From contig NZ_BIMK01000007.1 of the NCBI RefSeq assembly GCF_004001045.1, positions 1 through 64,000 on the forward strand: 64,000 bases of DNA. The letters are read 5' to 3'. The stretch comes from Paenibacillus chibensis. GTDB lineage: Bacteria; Bacillota; Bacilli; Paenibacillales; Paenibacillaceae. Position numbers and translations under genes: made by a program. Within the stretch, counting starts at the first letter, position 1. Each line of letters starts with the position of its first letter. Positions 25,512 through 34,311 of this stretch are shown one piece after another. The notes under the pieces were generated by a model, which ran no database searches, was not told the origin of the DNA, and saw only the letters and a list, made by a program, of their open reading frames with translations.

Positions 25512-25543
25512 AAAAAAGACGCCTCCGATTACCGAAAGGCGCC
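25512..25543 (-). terminator. hairpin terminator/attenuator upstream of the major capsid gene
   Basis: On the minus strand GGCGCCT pairs with AGGCGTC (one G-U) and is followed by TTTTTTG. It sits between the decoration protein and the capsid gene, an unexpected place for a strong terminator in a head operon. Confidence 0.65.
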
Positions 25544-25549
25544 TGTTGA

Positions 25550-25924
25550 CTAAATGTGTTTTACGAAACGAATCATTGGCGTAACTGCTTTGAAATCTGC
25601 TAGAGCTGCGTTAGTTGGCAGTTTAGCCTCGTATACCGAGCCGCGAACAATTACTTCACCAACAACAAAATCGGTAGCTCCATCGGAAACTAAATCGATG
25701 TTCAAGATTCCGAAGTTATCGAATCCCGTCGCGGTAGTGAATGGTTCGAATTTACCCGACGTAGTGTTGCGCGCGATCAGCGTTCCTACTTCGACCGTGC
25801 CAGCCGGAAACTTCGTTCCGTCAAGCGTTGCGCCACCTTCGATAAATTGGAGATGTTCGGATGCAAGAATATTCTTTCCGCCTCTAAACGCTGTTTGAGA
25901 TGTTTTCAAGCTATAAGCTGGCAT
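25550..25924 (-). CDS. head decoration protein
   Basis: 124 residues (FRGGKNILASEHLQFIEGGA, then FPAGTVEVGTLIARNTTSGK, then TDFVVGEVIVRGSVYEAKLP). The beta-rich pattern with GTVE-VGTL and GEVIVRGSV resembles the lambda gpD-type head decoration fold. It lies between scaffold and major capsid, as in many gpE-family heads. Confidence 0.72.
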   Translation of the reverse strand: MPAYSLKTSQTAFRGGKNILASEHLQFIEGGATLDGTKFPAGTVEVGTLIARNTTSGKFEPFTTATGFDNFGILNIDLVSDGATDFVVGEVIVRGSVYEAKLPTNAALADFKAVTPMIRFVKHI

Positions 25925-25964
25925 TTGTGTTCCTCCTTGGTTTTGGTTATGTCAACGAATCCAA

Positions 25965-26543
25965 TTAACGCCGAATCTTCCCCGCAGCCTTCAAGCGCTC
26001 GAACAACGCCTTTCCCTCGTCCGTTAAATCGCCAGGCTTCGGATCAGGTTTACGACCGTTCCCCGGATTCGGGTCGACCCCGTTTGCTTTCGGCGGCATG
26101 TCCGCAATGACTTCGGCAATACTCGCTTTAATTGCGTCCTCATCCTCGCCAATTACGTACTTACTAACGCGTGCCAATTGTTCCGCCGAGTATCCGGCCT
26201 CAACTAGCAATTGCGTTTTGGTTGCGGCCAATGCTGCCGTCTTCGCTTCGGTACGAGCGCGGTCGAGTTCCGCCTGTGCGCTTTCGTACAGCGCTTTGTA
26301 TTCCTCGTTTTTCTCGCGTTCCTTACGTTCGGCTTCTGCTTGTGCCGCATTCTTTTCGTCGTCGAATTTCTTGCGCTCACGGGCGAGACGGTCTTTAATT
26401 AGCGCATCTACTGCCGCTTGTTGTTCCGCGGTAAACTCGACTTTCTTAGGTGCCGGATCTTGCGGATCGGGGTCAGCCGGATCTCCTTCCGCAAATAATT
26501 GCAAATTCAGCGGCAATCTAAAACGTTTTGGTTCGTGTTCCAT
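25965..26543 (-). CDS. capsid scaffolding protein (DUF4355-like)
   Basis: 192 residues. An N-terminal LPLNLQLFAEG motif, seen in many phage scaffold and head proteins, leads into an acidic Pro/Asp linker. A long charged coiled coil follows (LARERKKFDDEKNAAQAEAE, then YKALYESAQAELDRARTEAK). The C terminus is basic (ALFERLKAAGKIRR), the usual capsid-binding end. The gene precedes decoration and capsid genes. Confidence 0.82.
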   Translation of the reverse strand: MEHEPKRFRLPLNLQLFAEGDPADPDPQDPAPKKVEFTAEQQAAVDALIKDRLARERKKFDDEKNAAQAEAERKEREKNEEYKALYESAQAELDRARTEAKTAALAATKTQLLVEAGYSAEQLARVSKYVIGEDEDAIKASIAEVIADMPPKANGVDPNPGNGRKPDPKPGDLTDEGKALFERLKAAGKIRR

Positions 26544-26623
26544 CGCATTCCTCCCGTTTAAAGTCCGTCGACTATTACGTTAAATGACCGCCAGTTTAAC
26601 GACGTGCCGTAGGTCGTGCGGTT

Positions 26624-28126
26624 CTATTCCGCGGATTGATACGGATCGGTTGCGGCTCTGTTTGCCGCCATTTCTTCGGATATCTCCGCTTTCTTTGCCG
26701 CGACATTCTCCACGCCCAATCGGCGCATAGCACCAGCGACGGATTCGAATCCGCTTGCTGTTTCCTCCGTTAACAATTCAACGAGAGACTTGCGGTTATC
26801 CGGTAGCGGAAGAACAAATTTAATTTCGTTTGTGTAATCGGTGATAGAACGTACAACCGTTTTGTCGTACGCAAAAACAGCGCGATCAAGGCGCGCTTGT
26901 AGGTAACGGATAGACTTTTCGTGAAGCTCCTGCAGACCGTCCTGCCATTCGAGCCAGTGTTCTTCGGTCTCTTGTATAATCGATTGGAATAGTACGTGAA
27001 GCGCGTCGCCATTGAGTCCGCCGAAGTTGAGTTCTTGCGGTACAACGTTAGGTAGCGACGTAATTTCGTGCAATGCCGCTTTCAATCGCGAGTATTGTCC
27101 GTCGAATGCCGCTGACCAAGAGAACGTTCCCTCAATACGTTTAACGTCCGGTTTCGCGTCGTTTCCGCCCATTCCGCCAGCTACTTCGATAACTGCGCCA
27201 GGCGCAATCTGCACTTTCTCCGCTGTCCCCGCTGGCACGTTAAGGAGCGCCGTCATCGCGAACATTTCGAATTTAAGCGAGTCGGCTGCGTCCTCGTTCA
27301 TCGCGTTGAGGCGGTCGGTAACGGCGCGCATTGCTTCGATTTCCGATGTGTCCATTTCTTCGCCGGATAGTCCCGGCACTGCGAATACAACGAGCGGAAG
27401 AAAATCGATGCCCATCGACGCTTTTTCCGTGACCGTGTTGTAGAGCTGCAGGTCCGTTGTATACTCGGCGTCTTCGTAATAGCACCGACCGGCTTCGAGC
27501 GTAAACGATTCTTTGCGGATGAGCGTCCGCCCACCCTCCTCGCGCTCCGATACGAAGTGGCCGCCGATCAATAGCGTCATGTCTTCGTCGGAGTAAACAG
27601 GTACAAATTCGGTGTCTGGCCGCCATACCCAACGCAGCTTACCGGTATTAGCGTCAAATACGATCTTGCATACGACGCGCCGAGCGATAAGGTAATCACG
27701 CGCGGCTTTCGTTAAGGACGTACGCATCTTGTTTTCGCGCCACAACTGATACAGCAGCGACTCGTAGTCCGCGGCCATTTTCGCCTGTTCCGCCGTCGGT
27801 TCCTGCGGAGTCGGAACGTTGATTCCGTGCTGGCCGCCCATCAACCATCGCGCCTTCTTGTCGATAAAAGATTTGAAATAGTTCGTGGGAAAACGCGTCG
27901 GGTCGTAATCGAGTCCGGGGGGCCGCGGCATGTCTTCCGCAGCTACGAGTTGGCCCGTCTCGGGGCTAACGTGTTGCTTGCCGGCATAATACTCGTAATC
28001 GCGTAGTTGGCGGTCAATTCTGCGCCACGTCCTCGCGCCAAGCGCTTGCTGCAGCGGCGAGAATATCAAACGTTCGTAAAAATCTTCGCTAATCGTAGCG
28101 TACGGAGCTAAGTATTTCGCTAACAT
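26624..28126 (-). CDS. portal protein (SPP1 gp6-like)
   Basis: 500 residues. PRPPGLDYDPTRFPTNYFKS, then KKARWLMGGQHGINV, the wing/stem part RVVCKIVFDANTGKLRWVWR, and KAALHEITSLPNVVPQELNF followed by GGLNGDALHVLFQSI are typical of SPP1-type portals, the twelvefold ring through which DNA enters the head. It stands directly downstream of the large terminase. The ribosome site AAAGGAGGG precedes the ATG. Confidence 0.9.
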   Translation of the reverse strand: MLAKYLAPYATISEDFYERLIFSPLQQALGARTWRRIDRQLRDYEYYAGKQHVSPETGQLVAAEDMPRPPGLDYDPTRFPTNYFKSFIDKKARWLMGGQHGINVPTPQEPTAEQAKMAADYESLLYQLWRENKMRTSLTKAARDYLIARRVVCKIVFDANTGKLRWVWRPDTEFVPVYSDEDMTLLIGGHFVSEREEGGRTLIRKESFTLEAGRCYYEDAEYTTDLQLYNTVTEKASMGIDFLPLVVFAVPGLSGEEMDTSEIEAMRAVTDRLNAMNEDAADSLKFEMFAMTALLNVPAGTAEKVQIAPGAVIEVAGGMGGNDAKPDVKRIEGTFSWSAAFDGQYSRLKAALHEITSLPNVVPQELNFGGLNGDALHVLFQSIIQETEEHWLEWQDGLQELHEKSIRYLQARLDRAVFAYDKTVVRSITDYTNEIKFVLPLPDNRKSLVELLTEETASGFESVAGAMRRLGVENVAAKKAEISEEMAANRAATDPYQSAE

Positions 28127-28147
28127 TTGCGCCCTCCTTTCATTGGG

Positions 28148-29851
28148 TTATCGTGTGCGTTTTCGCGCTGTCCGGACATACCCGGAAGATGATAGCGCGG
28201 CAGAAACGGCCATTTGCAAGGCGTCCGGGCCGTCGTCATGATTGTGATTCGGGTATAGTTCGAACATTTCGAGTAGTAGGCGCTGTTCTCGTTTGAATCG
28301 GATACGGCCCGCTTGGATGTCCGGCAGTAGCGCCTCGATCCGCAGGCTTTTCCGCGTACGCTGCTTGATCTGCTTTAAGCGAGTGTGCGCCGGGTATCCG
28401 CGCTTCTGTAAGGCCTCCGCCAACTTCTGCGCGAACCATTCCTGCGCTTGCTGCGCCTCGACTGCCAATCCGTCGTATTGATACTGCATCGCCTTTTCAA
28501 CCGCTGTATCAAGCAGAGCGTCCGGATGAACGCGCTCAAGAAAAACGTCCAGGACATAGCAAATACCGTTTGCGGACTTGCCAACGGTGATAATTGCGCT
28601 ATAATCCCCTTTTTCTTTCCCCATCGCGAAATCAAGGCCAGCATAAGTTTCGAGTGAGTTTGTGTCGATATCTGACTCGACGTAGTAAACGAAATCCTCC
28701 GGCTTAAATACCTGCGATTCTTCGTCGATCGGATTGCCGAGATATTCCTGGTTAAACGCCTTTGTTCCGATGGCTTCGCGCTTCTCCATGAAATACTTGT
28801 ACGTATATGCTTGCGGCCACAAGACCTCTGTGCCGCGCAGCATTTCCGCCTCGTTCTTTGTGTAGAAAGCATCAGCCTCGTCCTTTGCTTCGTCTCGGTC
28901 TGCGTTGTAAATGTCGCGCCATTGTTGCCACAAATCTTCGCGCTCAGACCAACTCAGTATCGCCGGGAATTTACGCGAGATGAAGTCTTTACGTTTGGTC
29001 AGTACGTGATTGAGCAGTGAGTCATAATGAACGATGGTTCCCATGTATACGCAAATGCCACCGAAGCCGAGCGCCTCAAGCATCTCAGTCCGGAACCAAT
29101 TCAAGTTTTTAGCGCGGAGTTCTTTTGTATTCGTATTGTCGCCGGATTCCAAATCGTCAAGCAAGAACAAGTCCGGCCGCTGCGATCCGTGGCGGAGACC
29201 CCGCATCTGCGTTCCCATGCCCTTCGCTTCTACTTTCGTTCCGGTCAGCGTGATAAATTCGTACTTGTTGTCCGTCTCATTCATCGATTTACGCGGATGA
29301 AGTAGAACACCGAAGTCCTCGCGTAGCTTCTCGTTAAATACGAGCTGATTACGTGCCCACTGGATAAAGTCGCCGGCCACGTCCGTTGTCTCCGAAACCT
29401 CGACGATATAACGTTTCAGCCGATATACCGCTTGGTGGCAAAGATACGCGTTAGACAAATACGCTGTCTTAGCATGGCGCCGTCCCACCGACCATCCGAC
29501 GTTAGATTCGATTCCGCCGCGCGAGATATCGTCTAGGAGCGAGCACAACGTCCGATGAAACTCCGCCGCGTCCTCATACCGCTGACCGGCCGGTATCAAG
29601 TTATCGGGATTACCCGGATTCAGATCCTCCGAGAAATACTCGTAAGTGAAGTACAATAAGTCGTACTCGGCTCGATCGATGCGTTTGATCCGCTTAAGCT
29701 CTGCGATCGTAGCGCGAAAGGATTCTTCGTGATATGTCGTTGCCTTGCCGGACTTAATCAACGCCCGCAGTTTCTTGGCGCGTTCACTAACGAGATTGAT
29801 GCGCTCTTCTCGCGCGGATTTATCAAGCCAGGCACCGTCGATAAACGCCAT
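28148..29851 (-). CDS. terminase large subunit
   Basis: 567 residues. The packaging ATPase part has a deviant Walker A, SVGRRHAKTAYLS (residues 121-133), and Walker B DLFLLDDLES near 230. The RNase-H-like nuclease part starts at YAGLDFAMGKEKGDYSAI and ends with DGPDALQMAVSAAL, with D residues at the expected metal positions. The motor cuts and pumps concatemeric DNA through the portal. Ribosome site GAAGGAGG. Confidence 0.92.
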   Translation of the reverse strand: MAFIDGAWLDKSAREERINLVSERAKKLRALIKSGKATTYHEESFRATIAELKRIKRIDRAEYDLLYFTYEYFSEDLNPGNPDNLIPAGQRYEDAAEFHRTLCSLLDDISRGGIESNVGWSVGRRHAKTAYLSNAYLCHQAVYRLKRYIVEVSETTDVAGDFIQWARNQLVFNEKLREDFGVLLHPRKSMNETDNKYEFITLTGTKVEAKGMGTQMRGLRHGSQRPDLFLLDDLESGDNTNTKELRAKNLNWFRTEMLEALGFGGICVYMGTIVHYDSLLNHVLTKRKDFISRKFPAILSWSEREDLWQQWRDIYNADRDEAKDEADAFYTKNEAEMLRGTEVLWPQAYTYKYFMEKREAIGTKAFNQEYLGNPIDEESQVFKPEDFVYYVESDIDTNSLETYAGLDFAMGKEKGDYSAIITVGKSANGICYVLDVFLERVHPDALLDTAVEKAMQYQYDGLAVEAQQAQEWFAQKLAEALQKRGYPAHTRLKQIKQRTRKSLRIEALLPDIQAGRIRFKREQRLLLEMFELYPNHNHDDGPDALQMAVSAALSSSGYVRTARKRTR

Positions 29852-29869
29852 CCAAGCGCACCTCCTTCG

Positions 29870-30313
29870 TTATTCTTCGCCGTCGCCTTCCGCAAGCAGC
29901 TCGTCCAGTTCTTCGAGTTCCTGCGCAATCTCTTCGTTTGTGCGAGTAGTTCCGGCATCCTTCGATTCGACCGCGACCTGCTGCGTAATGAGACCGTGCC
30001 GCTTGAAGTAGAGATCGATGCCCTTAACGCTCGGCTGCGGACCGGTTATCGTCTTCATAAGCTGGCGATAAACTAGCGCGCGTTCCGATGCGAGGAAATC
30101 GTCCGCGATGTGGTTTACGTAATCGATAAATGCGCGATTCCCGGTACGCCATCTAAACAGCGACATACGGCTTACTCCGACTTCGTCCGCAATTTCATCG
30201 AATGACTTGCGTTCATCTTCTGGTGCGAACTCGCGTTCAACGCACAACAGCGCCGCTTTGATCTGGCGCCCTTCCAAGCGTGCTTCAAGCGCGGATTTTT
30301 TCTTATCAGACAT
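29870..30313 (-). CDS. terminase small subunit (phBC6A51-type HTH)
   Basis: 147 residues. A helix-turn-helix (SFDEIADEVGVSRMSLFRWR) is followed by a helical region and an acidic C terminus (ELEELDELLAEGDGEE) that probably contacts the large subunit. The start at the ATG at 30311-30313 is chosen because AAGGAGG lies 8 bases before it; the longer open frame upstream has none. The DNA-recognition (pac) site is often within or beside such a gene. Confidence 0.85.
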   Translation of the reverse strand: MSDKKKSALEARLEGRQIKAALLCVEREFAPEDERKSFDEIADEVGVSRMSLFRWRTGNRAFIDYVNHIADDFLASERALVYRQLMKTITGPQPSVKGIDLYFKRHGLITQQVAVESKDAGTTRTNEEIAQELEELDELLAEGDGEE

Positions 30314-30391
30314 GGTTGCGTCCTCCTTCCGTAAAATTAGCGTGGACTTAGCGTCTGATTGCGTTGGATGGCCGTTTACCCTCCGTGAACA

Positions 30392-30425
30392 CAAAAACGC
30401 CTAAATCCACGGTCAGATTTGGCGT
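30392..30425 (-). terminator. minus-strand terminator in the gap before the terminase genes
   Basis: On the minus strand ACGCC-AAATC pairs with GATTT-(A bulge)-GGCGT and is followed by TTTTTGTG. It would end leftward transcripts from the 30.4-31.5 kb region before the terminase operon. The terminase genes then need their own promoter in the 78 bases that follow. Confidence 0.65.
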
Positions 30426-31406
30426 AGGCTATATGCTTGCGTACTCGACTACGTTAACCCCTCGGTTATAAAATTTTGCGAGAAATGTTCGGGCACCAGG
30501 TAGCGCTCACTTTTCGTAACCACCCCCGGGGGCCTCCACTTTATCGCTTCACAGCGCGGACATATGCACAAAATATGGGTTTTGACTATATGTCTAGAGC
30601 GTAGAAACCGCGCCGTTATGCGGTTTTTGACTTCCGCTCACATTCTCTCGCCGATATACACGCAATATTCATCGTTTATGCACCGTTTATGCGTGAAAAT
30701 AGGCGCTGGACCCCGTGAGTTTTCGAAGGCTGTCCGCTCGGGGCGCGTCGGCAGGTATCGTAACCACGCGATACCCTACGCTAAATCTTCGCTTCTACTA
30801 TATAGGCGCAAAAGCTGCGGTATTTTTACGCTGTTACAAAAACGACGCTCACGACCTGATAAACTGCGCTGGTTACGCTCAGCTGCGAGTAATAACGCAG
30901 GCAACCATAGAGCGTGCAGTATTACGCCTTCTATTAGCGTGAAGTTGTGCGAATAAGGACGGAAGAAAAGTCCGATTAATAACTACGCGGATATAATAAT
31001 CAGCGCCAACATAACGCAATCCCTCCGTCCTATAATCCGGTAGTGTGCGGTTGCTTTCCGCAACCTTTACGCGTGGTAACGTAGTTATTGGGGTTTGTAC
31101 TACATGAGATACTTCGAAGAATATGCTTCATGAATCCTACATACAAAAGCTTTCGGCTTCGCCTCACTGGTCCGGCTCCACCGTCCCAGGACCATATATT
31201 TTGACTCGCTAAAGCTCTATATGAAAGACATTAGCGCCAATGATTATGAATAACACAAGGCCAAGCCTTTCGGCCGCAGTGTCCGGTCTCGCCGTTTAGA
31301 CCGGTTATCTTTCCCCCGCTGAATAGCGCAACAAAGACTAAGAATAAATTCGACCCCTCAAAACGCTGAAACCCACGCCGCTCTAAGGCGCAAGCCCCGT
31401 TTTTAC
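30426..31406. other. about 1 kb noncoding region rich in hairpins; candidate structured RNA or origin
   Basis: No reading frame here has a ribosome site or protein-like composition. Instead there are many perfect inverted repeats: AAACCGC/GCGGTTT at 30605-30626; GGTATCG/CGATACC at 30754-30775; GTAATA/TATTAC near 30889-30923; GGTTGC/GCAACC at 31049-31065; TGGTCC/GGACCA near 31168-31194; and CCGGTCT/AGACCGG near 31283-31304. A 10-bp perfect long-range pairing joins AATAACTACG (30978) to CGTAGTTATT (31080-31089). A terminator follows on the minus strand. It may be a large structured ncRNA, the lytic origin, the pac region, or a combination. Confidence 0.4.
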
Positions 31407-31460
31407 TGTCCGAAAATTTACCGATAAGAGGCCGATTTTGTCCGGAAATTTACCGATAAG
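31407..31460. repeat. two 22-bp direct repeats (iteron- or operator-like)
   Basis: TGTCCGAAAATTTACCGATA at 31407 and TGTCCGGAAATTTACCGATA at 31439, each followed by AG, differ at one base and start 32 bp apart, about three helical turns. The core CGGTAAATTTCCG is nearly palindromic. They end 3 bp from the stop of the winged-helix protein gene, suggesting they are its binding sites. Confidence 0.7.
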
Positions 31461-31463
31461 GAT

Positions 31464-32291
31464 TTACGCAGTCCTCTTCGCGAAGTTATTTCGGATGGAA
31501 AACATCTCACGCAATGTCGCGTCAGGCACTCCGCTTTTGCGGTAAAATACAAACGGATTAATCTTGTAATAGCGCGAAGTCCCGTATATTACCTCGGCGA
31601 ATACGTATTGATCGCCGAATTTGAGATTGCGCAGCTTCGTATACACGGACTTTTCGGTCATGCCCGTTGCTTGTGCGATATCCTCTTTCGTGAGCGGTAG
31701 CGTATTCTCTACGTCACGTTCGTAAGGATTCGCGCAGATCGTATTCGTTTCGAGATGAATATAGCGCAGCAGCTTATACACGAACCCGAGATCGCGCGCC
31801 TTCACTTCGGAATATAACGCTTTTACCTTCGCAACGAACGTCTTCACAACCGCCGAGTTATCCGTTCGCCCCTGAAAATGATATCGCGGATTAAGCTTAT
31901 AGCGGTCGCCATCCTCGAACATAACGCCGGCTGCCGTCATCTCCGCCAGAAACTCGTAAACGGTCGATCGGCTCACCTTGAGCGTGCGCATCATGTCTTC
32001 GCGGCTCATTGCGGTTTTGTCCGGATTGGAAAGGATCGCGTCGTACTTAACGAAGCACTGCAAATAAAGAAGGTATCCGCAATGTTTATCGGACACCCTT
32101 TCGATAACTTCGTCGATATTTTGCATTTGCGTGACGGTAAATTCCGGAGCGCGTCCGTTAGCCTGCGCCTGGATGCGGCGATACTCTTCGCGCTGGCGCT
32201 CGGATGTAATGCGGTCGCCTTCCGCTAGGACAGCAGCTCGCTCGTGTATCTCGCCCGTTACCGGGTCAATTAGCGATTTATATTCGGCCAA
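31464..32291 (-). CDS. two-domain winged-helix DNA-binding protein (replication/regulation)
   Basis: 275 residues. A first winged helix is MSREDMMRTLKVSRSTVYEF with EDGDRYKLNPRYHFQG (about 100-150). A second is LPLTKEDIAQATGMTEKSVY with FAEVIYGTSRYYKINPF (about 205-255). The paired winged helices resemble RepA/RepL-like initiators and phage regulators. The start is the TTG at 32291, 6 bases after GGAGGGGG. Direct repeats lie just after the gene, and TCCGG/CCGGA half-sites (near 32325) lie upstream. Initiator or late-gene regulator are both possible. Confidence 0.7.
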   Translation of the reverse strand: MAEYKSLIDPVTGEIHERAAVLAEGDRITSERQREEYRRIQAQANGRAPEFTVTQMQNIDEVIERVSDKHCGYLLYLQCFVKYDAILSNPDKTAMSREDMMRTLKVSRSTVYEFLAEMTAAGVMFEDGDRYKLNPRYHFQGRTDNSAVVKTFVAKVKALYSEVKARDLGFVYKLLRYIHLETNTICANPYERDVENTLPLTKEDIAQATGMTEKSVYTKLRNLKFGDQYVFAEVIYGTSRYYKINPFVFYRKSGVPDATLREMFSIRNNFAKRTA

Positions 32292-32470
32292 ACCGTACCC
32301 CCTCCGCTAAATAAGATAGCTCGGGATTGTCCGGAGTGTGCCCGGAACATGCGTGAATCCAGCGGCTTCATAATCCGTAGCCAACTAGCGAGCAAAAATA
32401 CATGATTACCATACAAAATAAATATGGTAATATTTAGGATGTAATGCCAATATATCACGGAGGGCGAAAT

Positions 32471-32929
32471 ATGATCGAGCCAGCGTACCAGACGCAATCT
32501 GTTTCAAAAGAAAAGCTATTTGACTTTGCCGGAAATGGGTACTATGACGAAGCGTGGGAGAAACCTATCAGATGGAATTTTGGCGCATTTCTTTTCTCTT
32601 ACATCTGGCTAGCTTACAGGAAAATGTATTTCTTTGCGGCATTATATGTAGTTATAGGCGGCTTAATTATTGAGCTGCTCGGCGGATTAATGTCAGCCAC
32701 ATATTCTTACTGCCTTGGATTAGGAATTAGTTTTATCTTCGGATTTATGGCTAACAAAATTTATTACTACCATGCTGAACGAGTCGTAGCAAAAGTAACA
32801 AGTATGTATGCAGATCCGGTACTGCAGAAAGAACGCATCGTTCGGTCAGGTGGAACGAATCTCGGAGCTGCGTATGTTGCGGGAGCAATCGCCATTATTG
32901 CGCTCATCACTACATATGGCAATTTTTAA
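32471..32929 (+). CDS. DUF2628-like membrane protein
   Basis: 152 residues. A short soluble start (EKLFDFAGNGYYDEAWEKPI) is followed by RWNFGAFLFSYIWLAYRKMY, the typical entry of DUF2628 proteins, and then by about three transmembrane helices (FAALYVVIGGLIIELLGGL, CLGLGISFIFGFMANKI, AAYVAGAIAIIALITTYG). The ATG at 32471 is 6 bases after GGAGGG. It is on the plus strand and ends in its own terminator, consistent with lysogenic cargo. No function is known. Confidence 0.75.
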   Translation: MIEPAYQTQSVSKEKLFDFAGNGYYDEAWEKPIRWNFGAFLFSYIWLAYRKMYFFAALYVVIGGLIIELLGGLMSATYSYCLGLGISFIFGFMANKIYYYHAERVVAKVTSMYADPVLQKERIVRSGGTNLGAAYVAGAIAIIALITTYGNF

Positions 32930-32937
32930 ACAAATAC

Positions 32938-32965
32938 AAAAAAGACCCGTGGGCGGGTCTTTCGT
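32938..32965. terminator. bidirectional terminator after the DUF2628 gene
   Basis: AAAGACCCG-TGGG-CGGGTCTTT with A-run on the left and T-run on the right. It serves both the DUF2628 transcript and the convergent gene remnant. Confidence 0.85.
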
Positions 32966-32966
32966 A

Positions 32967-33542
32967 TTATTTCGTAGAGTATTCGCTAACCTCAAACGTA
33001 AGGATATTACTGAATATCACGTAGTCGGTCCGCTTGCTGAACGGCCCCTTGTTATTCTCGTGTTTATCGATCGCGTATTTAGACGGGCCTGTACCGGCAT
33101 CCTTCGCGTCATACCAATTGATAAACGCGTTAACCTCCGCCATGGATAAATCGTATTCCTTTTCGAGGCCGGTCGTCATTGTAACCGTAAGGATGGCGCG
33201 ATCGCCGGACGGCTCTGGCGTTGGAACAGGGTCCGGATTTGGCGTAGGTTCTGGAATTACCGTGTTTGGAGGAAATATATCTCCAATTATGTCAATAGCA
33301 TCAATAACAAGATCAACAGCATAATCTCCTTTAGCGATTTTTCTTATTTCAACACGGTGTAGTGTGTCCGCCAAACCTGTTTTTTCGTAAACTAACGTTC
33401 TATTTTTTGTAGTACTAGCAATTTGAGAGAATTCTTCACTTTTCCCATCAATATTTACTTCCAATCTGTTCGAATATGTAGGATGAACATCGCTTATAAC
33501 ACGAAAATCAGTTTTAAAGTGGAAATATCTGATTGTACAGAT
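32967..33542 (-). pseudogene. 5'-truncated surface/fibre protein remnant
   Basis: The open frame runs from a TGA at 33543-33545 to the stop at 32967, with no plausible ribosome site; a TTG at 33464 is the only usable start. The translation reads as the interior of a carbohydrate-binding-like domain (DVHPTYSNRLEVNIDGKSEE, then TLVYEKTGLADTLHRVEIRK). A Pro-rich linker (PEPTPNPDPVPTPEP) and a C-terminal domain (EKEYDLSMAEVNAFINWYDA) common in Paenibacillus-type secreted proteins follow. It is therefore the 3' end of a larger gene whose front was lost at the junction with the HhH-GPD-like fragment. Confidence 0.65.
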
Positions 33543-33952
33543 TCAATCAATCCAAAGACGTCGCCTTTAGAAGAAGATTGAACGATTCCTTTAGAGACAC
33601 GTTTCCAAATTTCAGGATGACGATTAGGTTGTAAAGCAACACGGTGATGAATCAACACATTACGCAATTCATCTAAGTTTATTTCAGATACAACTTGCGG
33701 ATTAAAAACCCACCGTGAACTATCATCGATATAAGCTTGTGCAACCGACTGCCATAATGCATATGAATTTCTTTGATAATTTAAAGACATTCCAAGAGTC
33801 AGCACGTTCATTAATTCTTCCTCGGGAACAACACCCAAAAGAACATCCTCAGGCATAACTTCACCACCAAGATGTCCCTCAGAATGCATTTGCATCAGTA
33901 ACTTTACGTTCTCCAGAAACTCTTCTTTGACCATTCGCATGTATTCCCCCAT
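33494..33952 (-). pseudogene. 3'-truncated HhH-GPD-like DNA glycosylase family protein
   Basis: 152 residues that read like the first two thirds of a larger protein: LGMSLNYQRNSYALWQSVAQ, then VFNPQVVSEINLDELRNVLI, then HHRVALQPNRHPEIWKRVSK. Related full-length proteins, as I recall them, run about 240 residues with a helix-hairpin-helix and catalytic Asp near the end; those parts are absent. The reading ends in a short unrelated tail (KLIFVL) where it runs into the surface-protein remnant. Sequence is AT-rich. Family assignment is tentative. Confidence 0.5.
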
Positions 33953-34047
33953 TTAAAAACCCCTACCTAATATTTTACTACGGGTTGTCCATCTTTTGGG
34001 ATTAATCTTAGAAAAATATACATCCGTAATTACGTAAACTGCCCGAT

Positions 34048-34098
34048 ACATAATAAGGCCGCACGATTGATACCGCGGCGGCCTTATTATGTGTTTTC
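34048..34098. terminator. long perfect inverted repeat, terminator-like
   Basis: ACATAATAAGGCCG (34048-34061) and CGGCCTTATTATGT (34079-34092) form a 14-bp perfect stem, followed on the plus strand by GTTTTC. No plus-strand gene now lies before it, so it may be left from lost sequence or mark a recombination edge. Confidence 0.55.
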
Positions 34099-34118
34099 TG
34101 CGTTATTGTATTCCTTAA

Positions 34119-34259
34119 CTAAGTCTTCACTCGTTTACGGAACAGGCTGTTACAATCCCTTAATCTAATCACTTTCTCATTGTATAATTCTAACTTAGCT
34201 TCAAAACGACTTCTATAATGTTCAAAATCCCGTGTCCACTTATACATCATCTTTAACAT
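34119..34259 (-). CDS. possible 46-aa basic protein or gene remnant
   Basis: MLKMMYKWTRDFEHYRSRFE then AKLELYNEKVIRLRDCNSLF has the composition of a real helical protein, but there is no clear ribosome site and the open frame extends further upstream. In this AT-rich patch with several broken genes it may be a fragment. The family was not recognised. Confidence 0.3.
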   Translation of the reverse strand: MLKMMYKWTRDFEHYRSRFEAKLELYNEKVIRLRDCNSLFRKRVKT

Positions 34260-34311
34260 CAATAAGTTAGGTTTGTAATGAGACTTTTCAATACCGATTT
34301 ATCAAAACAAT

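Noticed and set aside
30564-30956. 130-codon plus-strand open frame in the noncoding region
   Set aside because: No ribosome site, Arg/Ser-rich composition, and it crosses several perfect hairpins. It is better explained as chance in structured noncoding DNA.
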